Source: JAKSCF01 sp028279945 (GTDB lineage Bacteria > Bacillota > Clostridia > Peptostreptococcales > JAAYPU01). Taken from it: 58,195 nt of DNA. Position 1 is the stretch's first letter. Every line of letters starts with the position of its first letter. The DNA lies in assembly GCA_028279945.1 (NCBI GenBank), contig JANQMT010000050.1, positions 1 through 58,195 of the forward strand, given 5' to 3'. The translations under genes were made by a program, and so were the position numbers. The notes under the pieces were generated by a model. It saw only the letters and a program-made list of their open reading frames with translations. It made no database searches and had not been told where the DNA came from. Positions 25,663 to 34,453 of the stretch are shown piece after piece.

Positions 25663-25681
25663 TTTTTAAGGGGAGGACATC

Positions 25682-26335
25682 ATGAACTGGATGGATATTG
25701 CTGTTGCAGCAATTATTATCATTACATGTATAGAAGGATACGTAAAAGGACTTGTTATTTCAATTGTTAGTGTAGGAAGCTGGATTGTAGCAGGAATATT
25801 ATCTATGAAATTTTACCCTGTGGCAGCTGATTATATCATAGCGAATACAACATTATATGCTAGAATTAACGAAGCAGTTAATCGCCAAACTTCTTCAACC
25901 ATCAGTGCGGATGTTGCCAATAGCGCATTAGATTTATCATCTATTAAATTGCCTATCATACTCAATGATATGATAGCAACCCATACATATACCGATAATA
26001 CAGTAGGAGATATGGTTGCAAAATTAATGATTGACATCAGTAGTATCATTCTGATATTTTTTATTGTAAAAGTATTGTTATTCATTATTGCATTGATATT
26101 GGATAAATTTATGAAACTTCCTTTTCTTAACCAGTTGAATCGTCTAGGTGGTCTAACATTTGGTTTTTTTAAAGGCGGAATCATTGTATGTGTTTTGTTA
26201 GCACTTTTAATTCCAATAATCGGTATGACACATAATCAATTTATAGTGGATGGACTGGATTCTTCAGTAGTCTCAGGATATTTATATGATAACAATATCA
26301 TACTTTCTATCATAAAAGGGTATCTTCTTAATTAA
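25682..26335 (+). CDS. CvpA family membrane protein
   Basis: 217 residues with about four membrane helices (4-22, 28-48, 115-138, 160-182). The opening MDIAVAAIIIITCIEGYVKGL and the NRLGGLTFGFFKGGIIV segment are typical of CvpA/YshB-like proteins. Relatives include a colicin V production factor and envelope-stress proteins; the exact role in Firmicutes is unclear. GGGGAGG precedes the ATG, 19 bp after the HD gene. Confidence 0.88.
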   Translation: MNWMDIAVAAIIIITCIEGYVKGLVISIVSVGSWIVAGILSMKFYPVAADYIIANTTLYARINEAVNRQTSSTISADVANSALDLSSIKLPIILNDMIATHTYTDNTVGDMVAKLMIDISSIILIFFIVKVLLFIIALILDKFMKLPFLNQLNRLGGLTFGFFKGGIIVCVLLALLIPIIGMTHNQFIVDGLDSSVVSGYLYDNNIILSIIKGYLLN

Positions 26336-26337
26336 GC

Positions 26338-26370
26338 CCTGATTTTTGTAGTTTATCGTGAATATTCAGG
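26338..26370 (+). promoter_or_regulatory. Leader hairpin with loop TGTAGTTTATCGTG
   Basis: CCTGA (26338-26342) pairs with TCAGG (26366-26370), with further partial pairing inside. The loop TGTAGTTTATCGTG (26347-26360) differs by one base from that of the hairpin at 55503-55538, while the stems differ. Both lie just before the ribosome-binding site of the next gene. Confidence 0.5.
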
Positions 26371-26392
26371 ACTAAGGAAAGGATGAGTTAAT

Positions 26393-26596
26393 ATGCCAAT
26401 GGAATTAAATATTGGTGATATAGTAGAATTAAAAAAACAACACCCTTGCGGCAACAACAAATTTGAAATTGCCAGAACGGGAATGGATTTTAGAATCATC
26501 TGCATACAATGTGGAAAGCATGTGTGGTTGAGTCGAAACAAACTTGAAAAACGGATAAGAAAAGTAACACCAAAAGATGCATCCATAGATGAATAA
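26393..26596 (+). CDS. DUF951 family protein
   Basis: 67 residues. IGDIVELKKQHPCGNNKFEIARTGMDFRIICIQCGKHVWLSR contains one Cys in HPCG and a CxxC pair that together suggest a metal-binding beta fold. DUF951 is conserved in Firmicutes, commonly near parB/rpsF or cvpA, and may bind nucleic acid; function not shown. AAGGATGAG lies upstream of ATG. It is the last gene of its group before the leuA promoter. Confidence 0.9.
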   Translation: MPMELNIGDIVELKKQHPCGNNKFEIARTGMDFRIICIQCGKHVWLSRNKLEKRIRKVTPKDASIDE

Positions 26597-26641
26597 AAAA
26601 ACTAATATTTGTTAAATTAAAATAAATTTTTGAAAAAACAA

Positions 26642-26670
26642 TTGACTTAAGATATTTCATTTGCTATAAT
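26642..26670 (+). promoter_or_regulatory. Sigma-A promoter of leuA
   Basis: TTGACT (26642-26647) and TATAAT (26665-26670) with exactly 17 bp between them. Transcription would begin near 26678, about 55 nt before the T-box leader core. Confidence 0.85.
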
Positions 26671-26732
26671 CATTTCAAATATTTTTAATAAATAAATACA
26701 TTGACAGAGTTATTACTTCTTTTTAATAATAG

Positions 26733-26957
26733 GTTTAAGAGAGTCAGTGGTTGCTGGGAACTGATACCTTAAAAGAGTAAGCCTCGCTCTTGAGTATTAT
26801 CTCCGAAAAATCGACTAAGAGATAACGGTAGGTCCCGTTATAAGACCACAGATTTGATAGAATCTGATTAAGTGGCTGTATTGATATACAGCAAAAAGGG
26901 TGGTACCACGGGAAATTTTACTCGTCCCTACATTTATTGTAGTGACGAGTTTTTTAT
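26733..26957 (+). promoter_or_regulatory. T-box riboswitch, specifier CUC (leucine), controlling leuA
   Basis: AAGAGAG (26737-26743) begins Stem I. The apparent specifier CUC is at 26783-26785, followed by the expected purine (G). TTATCTC/GAGATAA forms Stem II. The T-box GGGTGGTACCACGGG is at 26898-26912, and a terminator with ACTCGTC/GACGAGT arms ends in a T run at about 26950. Uncharged tRNA-Leu would stabilise the antiterminator and allow leuA transcription. The element is unmistakable; the specifier was assigned by alignment with the second T-box and general T-box structure. Confidence 0.93.
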
Positions 26958-27131
26958 TACGCTTAATTAAGATTTTAAACGGAATTAAGAGGGGGGAATA
27001 TATTCTTAGGATAAAAGAAAGATATTGCTCAATAATAATTTTGTTAAGCAGTACAATTTGCTAAAGAATAGCAAACTACTAAAGAATAACAAAAATGAAA
27101 TATAAAAATAGAAATTAGGAGGATCATAAAA

Positions 27132-28649
27132 ATGACTAAAAAAATAATGATATTCGATACAACTTTAAGAGATGGAGAACAATCACCTGGATGCAGCATG
27201 AATATTAAAGAAAAATTAGAAATGGCAAAGCAATTAGAACGATTAAATGTTGATATTATTGAAGCTGGATTTGCAGCAGCATCACCCGGAGACTTTTCTT
27301 CTGTAAAGGAAGTGGCAGATTCCATTAGAGGGTGTACAATAGCCAGCCTTGCCAGAACATTAACGGGTGACATTGATAGAGCATGGGAAGCTATTAAAAA
27401 TGCAGAAAATCCACGTATTCATACTTTTATTGCAACATCAGATATTCACATGAAATATAAATTAAAAATGGAGCCTGATCAAGTAAAGCAAAGAGCCATT
27501 GATATGGTGGCACATGCTAAAAAGTACTGCTCGGATATTGAATTTTCTGCTGAAGATGCAACCCGTAGTGACCCATATTTTTTGGCAGAATTGTTTGAAG
27601 GTGTTATTCAGGCAGGTGCTACAACCATAAATATTCCGGATACAGTGGGGTATGTGACACCAAATGAATTTTATGAATTTATTACAACCATAAGAGAAAA
27701 TACACCAAGTATGGATAAAATTAATATTTCAGTGCATTGTCACAATGACCTAGGTCTTGCTGTTGCCAATACACTTGCGGCAGCTAAAGCGGGTGCAACA
27801 CAATTTGAATGTACGATTAATGGTATTGGTGAGAGAGCAGGTAATGCTGCGTTAGAAGAGTTGGTCATGGTTATGGATACCAGAAAAGATATTTATAAAA
27901 TGAATTCAAATATCAAGACGACTGAAATCATGCGCACCTCTTCACTTTTAAGTAGAATCACCGGTGTTAACGTACAGCCAAACAAAGCAATTGTAGGAAA
28001 AAATGCATTTGCTCATGAATCAGGGATTCACCAGCATGGTGTTATGAATAATAAAGAAACTTATGAGATTATGACACCACAATCTATTGGCTTAAATAAA
28101 AACTCTATGGTCTTAGGAAAACACTCCGGACGGCATGCTTTTGAAGACAGAATAAAGGAATTGGGTTATAACTTAACAAAAGAAGAATTAGATAAAGCAT
28201 TTATTAAGTTTAAAAATATTGCAGATAAGAAAAAGGAAGTATACGATAGAGATATTGACGCAATCATTGCCAAAGAATCTGTTCAGGTTCCAAAGGCTTA
28301 TTCATTGACAAGATTTGTTATCAACAGCGGCAATACGATAACTTCAACTGCATCGGTTATTTTGAATAAAGACGGTAACGACATAGAAGAAGTTGCTATT
28401 GGGGATGGACCTATAGATGCTGCTTTTAAAGCCATTGAAAAAATTGTTGGTATGAAACTTAAATTGGAAGATTATCATCTTCAATCCGTAACAGAGGGGG
28501 AAGACGCTCTAGGAGATGCATTGGTTAAGTTGAGTAATGGAAATGGAAAAATTCATCCGGGTAGAGGACTTAGTACAGATGTTGTAGAGGCAAGTATTCA
28601 TGCCTTCATCAATGCTGTTAATAAAATGATTTATGAAGACTCTATGTAA
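27132..28649 (+). CDS. leuA: 2-isopropylmalate synthase
   Basis: 505 residues. Catalytic HMGL-like barrel: FDTTLRDGEQSPG, SAEDATRSD, HCHNDLGLAVAN (metal-binding HxH) and INGIGERAGNAALEE. The linker carries HESGIHQHG and LGKHSGRHAF, and the C-terminal LeuA regulatory domain (about 390-500) would bind leucine for feedback inhibition. It condenses acetyl-CoA with 2-oxoisovalerate, the first step to leucine. TAGGAGGAT precedes the ATG. A leucine T-box governs it. Confidence 0.95.
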   Translation: MTKKIMIFDTTLRDGEQSPGCSMNIKEKLEMAKQLERLNVDIIEAGFAAASPGDFSSVKEVADSIRGCTIASLARTLTGDIDRAWEAIKNAENPRIHTFIATSDIHMKYKLKMEPDQVKQRAIDMVAHAKKYCSDIEFSAEDATRSDPYFLAELFEGVIQAGATTINIPDTVGYVTPNEFYEFITTIRENTPSMDKINISVHCHNDLGLAVANTLAAAKAGATQFECTINGIGERAGNAALEELVMVMDTRKDIYKMNSNIKTTEIMRTSSLLSRITGVNVQPNKAIVGKNAFAHESGIHQHGVMNNKETYEIMTPQSIGLNKNSMVLGKHSGRHAFEDRIKELGYNLTKEELDKAFIKFKNIADKKKEVYDRDIDAIIAKESVQVPKAYSLTRFVINSGNTITSTASVILNKDGNDIEEVAIGDGPIDAAFKAIEKIVGMKLKLEDYHLQSVTEGEDALGDALVKLSNGNGKIHPGRGLSTDVVEASIHAFINAVNKMIYEDSM

Positions 28650-28746
28650 GAAGGATTTAATGACAAAAAAGATTTGAAGGGGTTTCATTATCTTACTAAA
28701 GCTGTAATAAGCGCAATTAAAGAGGCAATGACGAATATCTATAAAG

Positions 28747-28791
28747 AAACAAGTCAAGTTTTTATTGAAACGGGGCTTGTTTTTATTTTTT
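28747..28791 (+). terminator. leuA terminator
   Basis: AAACAAGTC (28747-28755) pairs with GGCTTGTTT (28774-28782), followed by a T-rich tail. It isolates leuA from cimA, which has its own promoter. Confidence 0.7.
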
Positions 28792-28799
28792 AAAAAGAT

Positions 28800-28828
28800 T
28801 TGACGAATTCATAAATATTTGCTATAAT
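28800..28828 (+). promoter_or_regulatory. Sigma-A promoter of cimA
   Basis: TTGACG (28800-28805) and TATAAT (28823-28828) with a 17-bp spacer, the same geometry as the leuA promoter. Confidence 0.8.
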
Positions 28829-28885
28829 ACATACAATTTATTTAATATGTAAATGCTATGATGGAGAGTTTTATTTTTTCATATT

Positions 28886-29111
28886 AAGGTCAAAGAGAGT
28901 CAGTGGATGCTGTGAGCTGATACCTTAGAAAAATAAGCATCACTCCGGAGTTTTATCTCTGAAATGCCTAGAGTAAGAGATAACGGTAGGTTCCGTTATA
29001 AGACCACAGGTTTGATAGAATCTGACGAAGAGGCTGTTCTTATACAGCAAAAAGGGTGGTACCACGGGCATATACTCGTCCCTACATGAATTGTAGTGGC
29101 GGGTTTTTTAA
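28886..29111 (+). promoter_or_regulatory. T-box riboswitch, specifier AUC (isoleucine), controlling cimA
   Basis: The same architecture as the leuA leader and clearly a paralogue of it: AAAGAGAG start (28892 on), Stem II TTATCTC/GAGATAA, T-box GGGTGGTACCACGGG at 29054-29068 and a terminator with ACTCGTCCCTAC/GTAGTGGCGGGT arms. At the position of CUC in the first leader stands AUC (28939-28941), followed by A. An Ile specifier fits exactly with citramalate synthase, the first step of the pyruvate route to isoleucine. Confidence 0.92.
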
Positions 29112-29238
29112 TATAAAAAAATAAAAATGACAAGCAATTGGAGATAAAGCACATTTATAAAGTTTAAAGATATTGTATACAAAAAAAAGTATATGATAGA
29201 GGTATTGACTTATGGAGACTATATGTAGGAGGGATATT

Positions 29239-30840
29239 ATGTTACAGAGGATTAAAATTTTCGATTCATCCTTAAGAGACGGAGCTCAAGCAAAAGGGAT
29301 ATCCTTTTCAGTAGAAGATAAGATTAAAATAGTCCAATCACTTGATGATTTAGGAATTCACTACGTTGAAGCCGGTAATCCCGGTTCTAATTCAAAAGAT
29401 ATGGAATTCTTCAATCGAGTAAAAGCATTTTCCTTCAAGCATGTAAGACTTACTGCTTTTGGGAGTACACGAAGAAAAAATATTTCTGTTGAAGAAGATA
29501 GTAATGTACAAAGCTTGCTGAAAGCATACACACCTGCCATTGCAATATTCGGTAAATCATGGGATTTTCATGTAACGGATGTCATTAAAACGACACTGGA
29601 AGAAAATTTAAATATGATTAAAGATACCATTGGTTTTTTCAAAAAACAGAATAAAGAGGTTATGTTTGATGCCGAACATTTCTTTGATGGTTACAAGTTT
29701 AATAAAGGATATGCCATTGAGTCGCTCAAAGCAGCGGTAGAGGGCGGTGTTGACAGTCTGGTATTATGTGATACCAATGGCGGGACTTTCCCGGAAGAAG
29801 TATACCGAATAACAAAAGAAGTTGTAGAAATGTTTGATGTAGAAGTGGGTATTCACTGTCACAATGACTGCGGAATGGCCGTTGCAAACTCTATAATGGC
29901 AGTCAATGCAGGCGTTATCCAAGTTCAAGGAACTTTCCTGGGATTTGGAGAGCGGTGCGGGAATGCGAACCTTTCAACCATAATACCAAATTTACAGATG
30001 AAGAAAGGCTGCCAGTGTATAAGTGAAGAAAGTTTGCAAAAGCTGACGGATTGTTCAAAATATATTGCAGAAGTTACCAATATTAACCTGGACTCCAACA
30101 TGCCTTATGTGGGGCAAAATGCTTTTGCTCATAAAGGTGGTATGCATATTGATGGTGTTACAAAAGCCAGCCATTCTTTTGAGCATATATCACCTGAGTG
30201 TGTTGGTAACTATAGAACTTTTTTGATGTCGGAGGTTTCAGGAAAGAATACCATCATTAAAAAGATTCAAAAAGTTGAACCGTCCATAACCAAAAGCTCT
30301 AAAGAAACTGAAGAATTGGTGGATCTATTAAAAGAGTTAGAGCATGAAGGCTATCAATTTGAAGGCGCAGAAAGCTCTTTTGAAATGGTAATTCGCAAGC
30401 ATTTAGGAAAATACAAACCACTATTTAACCTTAAATACTATAGAATTATTGAAGAAGAACCCGTAATAGATAAACAAAGCAGTGCATCGGCTATGATAAA
30501 AATAAGCGTAGATGGAAAAGAAGAAATGACAGCTACGGAAGGGAATGGCCCTGTCAACGCATTGGATAAAGCCATACGTAAGGCGTTAGAAGTATTCTAT
30601 CCCAGCTTAAAAGAGATGTACTTAACAGACTATAAAGTACGTGTATTGGATGAAAGCAGCGCAACCGCTTCAAAAGTAAGAGTATTAATTGAATCTTCAG
30701 ATGGAAAAAACAGGTGGACCACAGTAGGCGTATCCAGTAATATCATTGAAGCGAGTAAAATAGCTTTAGTAGATTCTATAGAATATAAGCTGATAAAAGA
30801 TATGGAAAAAAACAAATTCATATATAACTTCCAGATATGA
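29239..30840 (+). CDS. cimA: (R)-citramalate synthase
   Basis: 533 residues, CimA-type relative of LeuA. FDSSLRDGAQAKGISFS (a CimA rather than LeuA signature), ADHFF-like DAEHFFDGYKFN, HCHNDCGMAVAN and GFGERCGNANLS. A C-terminal regulatory domain (about 390-525) is present. It makes citramalate from pyruvate and acetyl-CoA, giving 2-oxobutyrate and then isoleucine through LeuCD and LeuB. ATG 29239 follows AGGAGGG; ATG 29212 is before that site. The last eight codons lie inside repeat block A (30816-30898). Confidence 0.95.
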   Translation: MLQRIKIFDSSLRDGAQAKGISFSVEDKIKIVQSLDDLGIHYVEAGNPGSNSKDMEFFNRVKAFSFKHVRLTAFGSTRRKNISVEEDSNVQSLLKAYTPAIAIFGKSWDFHVTDVIKTTLEENLNMIKDTIGFFKKQNKEVMFDAEHFFDGYKFNKGYAIESLKAAVEGGVDSLVLCDTNGGTFPEEVYRITKEVVEMFDVEVGIHCHNDCGMAVANSIMAVNAGVIQVQGTFLGFGERCGNANLSTIIPNLQMKKGCQCISEESLQKLTDCSKYIAEVTNINLDSNMPYVGQNAFAHKGGMHIDGVTKASHSFEHISPECVGNYRTFLMSEVSGKNTIIKKIQKVEPSITKSSKETEELVDLLKELEHEGYQFEGAESSFEMVIRKHLGKYKPLFNLKYYRIIEEEPVIDKQSSASAMIKISVDGKEEMTATEGNGPVNALDKAIRKALEVFYPSLKEMYLTDYKVRVLDESSATASKVRVLIESSDGKNRWTTVGVSSNIIEASKIALVDSIEYKLIKDMEKNKFIYNFQI

Positions 30841-30898
30841 CAGCTATAAATACTAGGAATTTGAATTATATTATACATCCATATATAATATTTACAAA
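30816..30898 (+). repeat. 83-bp direct repeat, copy A (end of cimA and leuB promoter)
   Basis: Matches 32986-33068 with 5 mismatches in 83 bp, offset 2170. It contains the cimA stop codon and then a promoter TTGAAT (30861-30866), N17, TATAAT (30884-30889) driving leuB. In the other copy the equivalent bases are the LysR start region and the leuC promoter. Confidence 0.9.
30861..30889 (+). promoter_or_regulatory. Promoter of leuB within repeat A
   Basis: TTGAAT and TATAAT with 17 bp spacing, 82 bp before the leuB ATG. The upstream half (TATAAATACTAGG region) is a candidate LysR-family operator because it is conserved in both copies. Confidence 0.7.
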
Positions 30899-30970
30899 CC
30901 ACGATGGACTTGTGAATTATTTAGAAAACAATGAATAGGAGATTATATTACAAAAGAAAGGAAAACTAAA

Positions 30971-32041
30971 ATGGAATTTAAAATTGCCCTAATACCAGGT
31001 GATGGCATTGGACCTGATGTTATCGAAGAAGCAATAAACGTACTAGATAAAATAGGAGAAAAATATGGACATACTTTTAACTATGAAAAGTTATTAGCAG
31101 GAGGGTGTGCTTTAGACGAAACAGGAGAAGCCCTTCCCTCAGTGACACTGGAAACATGTAAAAACAGTGATGCGGTGTTATTAGGTGCAGTTGGCGGCCC
31201 TAAATGGGATAACCTGCCGGGTGAAAAAAGACCTGAGCAAGCGTTGTTAGGGCTTAGAAAAGGGTTAGGATTATTTGCAAACCTTAGACCGGCCATCTTA
31301 TTTGAAGCGTTAAAAGAGGCTTGCCCTTTAAAGCCGGAAATTATCGGTGACGGATTAGATATATGTGTCGTAAGAGAATTGACAGGCGGTATCTATTTTG
31401 GAGAAAAAGGATTTAAAGATACCGAATTCGGCAAAGGCGCATACGATGTAAAAATCTATTCTGAAGGCGAAGTAAAAAGGATTGCCAAAATAGCCTTTGA
31501 AATGGCTCTGAAAAGAGATAAAAAATTAATGAGCGTTGATAAAGCAAATATTTTGGAAAGCTCAAGATTATGGAGAAAAGTAGTTGAAGAAGTAGCGAAA
31601 GAATACCCTGAGGTAGAAGTGAACCATATGTATGTGGATAATGCCGCTATGCAGCTTGTAAGAAACCCTAAGCAGTTTGATGTTATCGTTACAGGTAACA
31701 TGTTTGGGGATATCCTTTCAGATGAAGCCAGCATGATTACAGGATCTATCGGAATGTTACCTTCAGCAAGTCTTGGAGAAGGTAATTTTGGAATGTATGA
31801 ACCTGTACACGGTAGTGCGCCGGATATTGCAGGACAAGACAAAGCCAACCCTATGGCAACCATTCTATCTGCTGCAATGATGCTTAGATATACATTGAAC
31901 TGCTCTGAAGAAGCAGATATCATTGAAAAAGCAGTTAAAAGCGTTCTAGACAAAGGATATCGAACCGGAGATATTATGAGTGAAGGTATGAAGCTGGTAG
32001 GTACTAAAGAAATGGGACAGCTCATTATGAATGAAATTTAG
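30971..32041 (+). CDS. leuB: 3-isopropylmalate dehydrogenase
   Basis: 356 residues. Isocitrate/isopropylmalate dehydrogenase fold: IPGDGIGPDVI, GAVGGPKWD, LRKGLGLFANLRP, catalytic RELTGGIYFG, metal-binding VDNAAMQLV...NMFGDILSDEASM and the NAD-binding GSAPDIAGQ. It oxidises 3-isopropylmalate for leucine and, with CimA, 3-methylmalate for isoleucine. AAAGAAAGG precedes the ATG. It is followed by a shared terminator and a convergent LysR gene. Confidence 0.96.
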   Translation: MEFKIALIPGDGIGPDVIEEAINVLDKIGEKYGHTFNYEKLLAGGCALDETGEALPSVTLETCKNSDAVLLGAVGGPKWDNLPGEKRPEQALLGLRKGLGLFANLRPAILFEALKEACPLKPEIIGDGLDICVVRELTGGIYFGEKGFKDTEFGKGAYDVKIYSEGEVKRIAKIAFEMALKRDKKLMSVDKANILESSRLWRKVVEEVAKEYPEVEVNHMYVDNAAMQLVRNPKQFDVIVTGNMFGDILSDEASMITGSIGMLPSASLGEGNFGMYEPVHGSAPDIAGQDKANPMATILSAAMMLRYTLNCSEEADIIEKAVKSVLDKGYRTGDIMSEGMKLVGTKEMGQLIMNEI

Positions 32042-32063
32042 AAATATAAATAAACAATAATCG

Positions 32064-32106
32064 ACAGCTTAAGCAGTATAGGATGAATATTGTTTAAGCT
32101 GTTTTA
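32064..32106. terminator. Terminator between leuB and the LysR gene
   Basis: ACAGCTTAA (32064-32072) pairs with TTAAGCTGT (32094-32102) followed by Ts. The LysR stop codon begins at 32106 on the minus strand, so both genes probably use it. Confidence 0.7.
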
Positions 32107-32991
32107 ATATTGATTTGTTAGATGATTAATAAACTTTTTTGAAGCCAAAGACAGAGGGAAATTCTTATGATAGACGATTCCTACTGCTCTTGGAGGTATA
32201 GGCGGTGTAACTGGAAGCTCTGAAAGATTGCCTGAAGTCAGGTCTTCTTGAATAAATTCTTTAATTAGGACAGTAATACCAAGACCTAATTTAGCGAATT
32301 CTATTAATATATCCATATTACCGGTTTCAATTTCAGGTTTCGCAGTAATATTATTTAATATCAAATATTTATTAATGTATTTTCTGGTTATATTATCTTC
32401 TTCCAAAAGCATAATCGTATGATCTGTAAAAAAGTTATCAGAATTCATAATATCATGACTTTCAATATAACTGTTACAAGCAATGAAGACATCGTGAATA
32501 TCCATGAGTTTTATGAATTCGTAATTTTGGTTATCAAAGGGCTGACTGACAAGTCCAAAATCGATAATACCTTCATCAACAAGCTTTAAAGTTTCAAAAG
32601 TAGATCTGTTAAATATCTGAATCTTAACATTAGGATTTAAATGAATATATGTTTTAAGGTGAGGCAGCAAAAGATGCTTGCAAAGAGTAGTGCTGACGCT
32701 CATTTTTAATGAGCCATACTCATTGGTTTTTATTTTATCAAGGATAGTTACTCCAAGTGATAGTTCGGTCATTGCTTTTTCAACATAATCAAAAAAAATA
32801 CTTCCTTCATTAGTCAGTTTTACACCCCTTGAATTTCGAACAAATAGTGGAATGCCAAGTGCTTCTTCAAGTTTTTTGATGGACTTGCTTATTGCCGGTT
32901 GACTGATAAACAATTTTTCTGCTGCTTTTGATATATTTTTGCAGTTTGCTACGGTATAAAAAACTTTGTAGAGCTCCATATCAATATTCAT
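32104..32991 (-). CDS. LysR-family transcriptional regulator of the leucine genes
   Basis: 295 residues. N-terminal winged HTH (MELYKVFYTVANCKNISKAAEKLFISQPAISKSIKKLE) and a C-terminal effector-binding domain of the periplasmic-binding type (about 90-290). Start ATG 32991 has TGGAGG 6 nt upstream on the minus strand; a longer frame to 33123 runs through the promoter block. It is divergent from leuCD and convergent with leuB. I infer it controls leuB and leuCD through the repeated 83-bp block; the co-inducer is unknown, possibly a pathway intermediate as for other LysR regulators of leucine synthesis. Confidence 0.88.
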   Translation of the reverse strand: MNIDMELYKVFYTVANCKNISKAAEKLFISQPAISKSIKKLEEALGIPLFVRNSRGVKLTNEGSIFFDYVEKAMTELSLGVTILDKIKTNEYGSLKMSVSTTLCKHLLLPHLKTYIHLNPNVKIQIFNRSTFETLKLVDEGIIDFGLVSQPFDNQNYEFIKLMDIHDVFIACNSYIESHDIMNSDNFFTDHTIMLLEEDNITRKYINKYLILNNITAKPEIETGNMDILIEFAKLGLGITVLIKEFIQEDLTSGNLSELPVTPPIPPRAVGIVYHKNFPLSLASKKFINHLTNQY

Positions 32992-33068
32992 ATATAACCT
33001 CCAGATATGACAGATATAAATACTAGGCATTTGAATTATATCATACATCAATATATAATATTTACAAA
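32986..33068 (+). repeat. 83-bp direct repeat, copy B (LysR/leuC divergent promoter)
   Basis: Matches copy A at 30816-30898. On the minus strand it carries the LysR ribosome-binding site and start codon; on the plus strand the leuC promoter TTGAAT (33031-33036), N17, TATAAT (33054-33059). This is probably the ancestral site because every part has a use here. Confidence 0.9.
33031..33059 (+). promoter_or_regulatory. Promoter of leuCD within repeat B
   Basis: TTGAAT and TATAAT with a 17-bp spacer, about 90 bp before leuC. It differs from the leuB promoter by only two bases within the spacer. Confidence 0.7.
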
Positions 33069-33150
33069 TACATGAAAAATATATTACTATACAGCGGATA
33101 TCTTGTATAGGAACACAACCCAAAAATAAAAAAGAAAGTAGGGGAATAAA

Positions 33151-34434
33151 ATGGGTAAAACATTAGCTGAGAAAATATTTGATTCTCATAGAGTAGATAT
33201 GCCGTTTCCTGATACACATGTTTTGAAATTGGATAGGGTGTTTTGCCATGAAATTACTACACCTATTGCGATTACAGATCTTATGGAAAGAGGGATGGAT
33301 AGAGTTTTTGATGCTGCGAAAATTAAGGTTGTTATTGACCATGTGACACCTGCTAAAGACTCAAAAACTGCCGAACAAGGCAAAATATTACGTGACTGGG
33401 CGAAAAGACACAAAATTAAAGACTTTTTTGACATTGGAAGAAATGGAGTATGTCATGCAATTTTCCCAGAAAAGGGATTTGTAAGACCCGGATACACAAT
33501 TATTATGGGGGATTCACACACATGTACTCATGGAGCATTTGGAGCTTTTGCAGCAGGAATTGGAACCACAGACCTTGAGGTAGGAATATTAAAAGGTGTT
33601 TGTTCTTTTCATTTTCCCGAAACAATTAAAATAATACTTAATGGGGAATTGAAACCTGGCGTATATGCAAAAGATGTGATTCTTTTCATTATTAAAGCGT
33701 TAACTGTAAACGGAGCAACCAATAAGGTTATAGAATTTACAGGACCAATTGTGGAAGCTATGTCAATGGAATCACGTATGACATTATGTAACATGGCAAT
33801 TGAAGCTGGTGGGACAAGTGGAATATGCTACCCTGATATGACGACAGTTGAATATTTATGGGATTTCATCAAAGATGAATTTTCTTCTAAAGAAGCAGCA
33901 TTAGCTGAGTACTCAAAATGGATTTCGGATGAAGACGCTTCTTATGCCAACGTATATGAGTATGATGTTACGGATTTGGAGCCAATGGTAACTTTTGGAT
34001 TCAAACCGGATCAAGTTAAATCAGTCAAAGAGATGTCAGGTACAAAAGTTGATCAGATTTATATTGGAAGCTGTACAAATGGTCGTATAGAAGATTTGAG
34101 AATTGCAGCAAGTATTCTTAAAGGCAAAAAAATCAGCGATGATGTTCGTGGAATAGTAAGCCCTGCAACACCTGATGTATATTCTATGGCATTAAAAGAA
34201 GGCATTATACAGATTTTCCAAGACTCTGGTTTCTGTGTTACGAACCCAACCTGTGGCGCTTGTTTGGGAATGAGCAATGGTGTACTTGCCCATGGAGAAG
34301 TTTGTGCATCTACGACAAATCGTAATTTCAATGGTAGAATGGGTAAAGGCGGCACAGTTCATCTTATGAGCCCTGCAACTGCTGCAGCTACAGCAATTGA
34401 AGGTGAAATTACTAATTCAGAGTTATACAAATAA
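33151..34434 (+). CDS. leuC: 3-isopropylmalate dehydratase, large subunit
   Basis: 427 residues: the shorter LeuC type shared with archaea and Clostridia. Cluster ligands are visible as GSCTNGR and NPTCGACLG; MGDSHTCTHGAFGAFAAGIGTTD is the aconitase-family signature. It isomerises 2- to 3-isopropylmalate with LeuD and probably also citramalate, so it serves leucine and isoleucine. The ATG follows AGTAGGGG. It is 19 bp before leuD. Confidence 0.95.
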   Translation: MGKTLAEKIFDSHRVDMPFPDTHVLKLDRVFCHEITTPIAITDLMERGMDRVFDAAKIKVVIDHVTPAKDSKTAEQGKILRDWAKRHKIKDFFDIGRNGVCHAIFPEKGFVRPGYTIIMGDSHTCTHGAFGAFAAGIGTTDLEVGILKGVCSFHFPETIKIILNGELKPGVYAKDVILFIIKALTVNGATNKVIEFTGPIVEAMSMESRMTLCNMAIEAGGTSGICYPDMTTVEYLWDFIKDEFSSKEAALAEYSKWISDEDASYANVYEYDVTDLEPMVTFGFKPDQVKSVKEMSGTKVDQIYIGSCTNGRIEDLRIAASILKGKKISDDVRGIVSPATPDVYSMALKEGIIQIFQDSGFCVTNPTCGACLGMSNGVLAHGEVCASTTNRNFNGRMGKGGTVHLMSPATAAATAIEGEITNSELYK

Positions 34435-34453
34435 TAAGTAGAGGAGGACCAAA

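Noticed and set aside
30630..30902. Minus-strand frame that resembles the upstream part of the LysR frame
   Set aside because: Similarity is limited to the copied 83-bp promoter block. After the pseudo-start the sequence is antisense to cimA and not LysR-like, so there is no second regulator gene.
32992..33123. N-terminal extension of the LysR protein
   Set aside because: It would run through the leuC promoter; the HTH starts right after ATG 32991, which has TGGAGG upstream.
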